The notes beneath the pieces were generated by a model that saw only the letters and a program-made list of their open reading frames with translations, did not search any database and had not been told where the DNA came from. The position numbers and the translations under genes were made by a program. From JTS-RE37 sp041744575 (GTDB lineage: Bacteria > Bacteroidota > Bacteroidia > Flavobacteriales > Flavobacteriaceae): a stretch of 64,000 nt of DNA. This document shows, in pieces, positions 63,101 through 64,000 of this stretch (position 1 is the stretch's first letter; each line of letters opens with the position of its first letter). The DNA lies in NCBI GenBank assembly GCA_041744575.1, contig JBGTKP010000045.1, positions 62,001-126,000 of the forward strand, in the 5' to 3' direction.

Positions 63101-64000
63101 ATGAGGTGCTTTTTCCTAAAGGCCGTATGTATTTACATCTTTTCTTTTTTGGAATATGGGATTGGTTTTGCCCAAATTATCGACTTCGACCGCGAAAATC
63201 CCTACAAAAAGGTCTTTTTAGAAACTGATAATTTCGGCATATCTTATTTGGACATATTGGAGGAAGCCTATCCAAATGCCAAGTCCGACTCCCTAAAATT
63301 CTCGATACTTAATGATCTGGCGTATTATTGGCATACCCGAAACCTGATCAAGGCCCTTGAGTTTACGGATGAGGGATTGCAATTGACATCCGCCAAAAAG
63401 GACACCTTGTGGCAAGGTCGATTTCAGATTACCCAAGGGGCGATATTGCTTAGAATGGAAAGGCTTGACGATGCCGAGCATGCGCTTGAAACTGCAAAAA
63501 CCAAGGTGCATGAATCCGATTTTACCCATTTATACACCCAATTGGGCTATGTGTATGAGCGAAGGGGGAAATTGGGCCAAGCAGCTGATTACGCCCTGGA
63601 AGTTTTACAACTAGGGAAGAAATTGAATGACAATAGGGCTATTGCAATGGCCTATAGCGATTTAAGTAATTTGTTCTGGAAACAATCCAAATTCGAAGCG
63701 GGACTGGAGTACGGACTAAAATCGTTGGCAATTTTCGAGGAGCGGGGCATCAATGACCTGGATTATGATTTTACATTATTTGTCGTTGGGAATAACTATA
63801 TGTCGTTGAAAGAATACCAAAAAGCCCTGAACTATTTCCAACATTCCATCGCTATCGGCGAACGCTACGGCTTTTATAATAATTTGAGCGACGCGTATAT
63901 GTATTTGCTCGACTTGTACGCATATCAAAATCAATATGAAAAGGCTGAAGAGGCTGGTGCCGCTGCCCTAAAATATGCAGAATTGCTCGATAATAATTTT
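63101..64000 (+). CDS. TPR-repeat protein, N-terminal part (runs off the window)
   Basis: An open frame of 300 codons from the ATG at 63101 to the window edge with no stop. A hydrophobic N-terminus (CFFLKAVCIYIFSFLEYGIGFAQ) is a likely signal peptide. The rest is made of tetratricopeptide repeats: FSILNDLAYYWHTRNLIKALEFTDEG, YTQLGYVYERRGKLGQAADYALE and YEKAEEAGAAALKYAELLD. In Bacteroidota such exported TPR arrays usually precede a membrane helix and a LytTR, LuxR-type or histidine-kinase output domain, so this may be a sensor. That part lies outside the window. Confidence 0.75.
   Translation, partial: MRCFFLKAVCIYIFSFLEYGIGFAQIIDFDRENPYKKVFLETDNFGISYLDILEEAYPNAKSDSLKFSILNDLAYYWHTRNLIKALEFTDEGLQLTSAKKDTLWQGRFQITQGAILLRMERLDDAEHALETAKTKVHESDFTHLYTQLGYVYERRGKLGQAADYALEVLQLGKKLNDNRAIAMAYSDLSNLFWKQSKFEAGLEYGLKSLAIFEERGINDLDYDFTLFVVGNNYMSLKEYQKALNYFQHSIAIGERYGFYNNLSDAYMYLLDLYAYQNQYEKAEEAGAAALKYAELLDNNF

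Noticed and set aside
1..64000. CRISPR arrays, tRNA or rRNA genes, insertion sequences and phage attachment sites
   Set aside because: No regularly spaced repeats, cloverleaf-like sequences, transposase or integrase motifs were seen on reading; a tRNAscan or ISfinder search would be needed to exclude them fully.

Overview
The window looks like a chromosome segment of a marine-type Bacteroidota, most likely a member of the Flavobacteriaceae or a near relative. The evidence is indirect: weak or absent Shine-Dalgarno sequences, many lipoproteins with a lipobox, Gfo/Idh/MocA plus TIM-barrel sugar loci with MFS and ThuA genes, a GH3-family protein, and the general protein style. No rRNA, tRNA, CRISPR array or insertion sequence was recognised.

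Region A (1-16.7 kb, with one isolated gene at 26.2-27.1 kb) is a sugar or sugar-acid catabolism locus. It has a GntP permease, two large lipoproteins with a C-terminal c-type haem domain (one fused to an SGNH domain), a rhamnose-mutarotase-type protein, two Gfo/Idh/MocA dehydrogenases, an SDR epimerase, a zinc alcohol dehydrogenase, three sugar isomerase/epimerase TIM barrels, an MFS transporter and a ThuA lipoprotein. A minus-strand operon (13.2 to 4.5 kb) and a plus-strand operon (13.4-16.7 kb) diverge from one intergenic region. Region B (16.9-26.0 kb) carries an EcsC-family protein, a complete RND efflux operon, a GH3-family protein and a small zinc-metalloprotease-like protein.

Region C (27.2-51 kb) is the remarkable part, a dense island of conflict or signalling domains. 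In order it has a caspase-like protein, patatin phospholipase, SLOG-like protein, TIR-TRAFs-binding protein, an unknown protein, a CHAT protease, a triple TIR-like protein overlapping an nSTAND1 NTPase, and a peptidoglycan-binding/L,D-transpeptidase-like protein. Then come two membrane-anchored TIR proteins, a tandem uracil-DNA-glycosylase-like protein coupled to an amidohydrolase-S41 peptidase fusion, a frameshifted alpha/beta hydrolase, a third membrane-anchored TIR protein and a CsgG-like secreted protein. A second unusual unit follows (52.9-58.8 kb): an operon of five small proteins, four with Ig-like folds and three of these with a helical N-terminus, ending in a polyprenyl synthetase and a geranylgeranyl-reductase-family flavoprotein.

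Region D (59.0-64.0 kb) holds small secreted proteins and SnoaL/NTF2-like lipoproteins, the decayed remains of an O-methyltransferase gene, and the start of a TPR protein that runs off the end. The most likely candidates for an undescribed system are the TIR/CHAT/patatin/nSTAND island, the UDG-like plus amidohydrolase-protease pair inside it, and the Ig-like/prenyl operon beside it.
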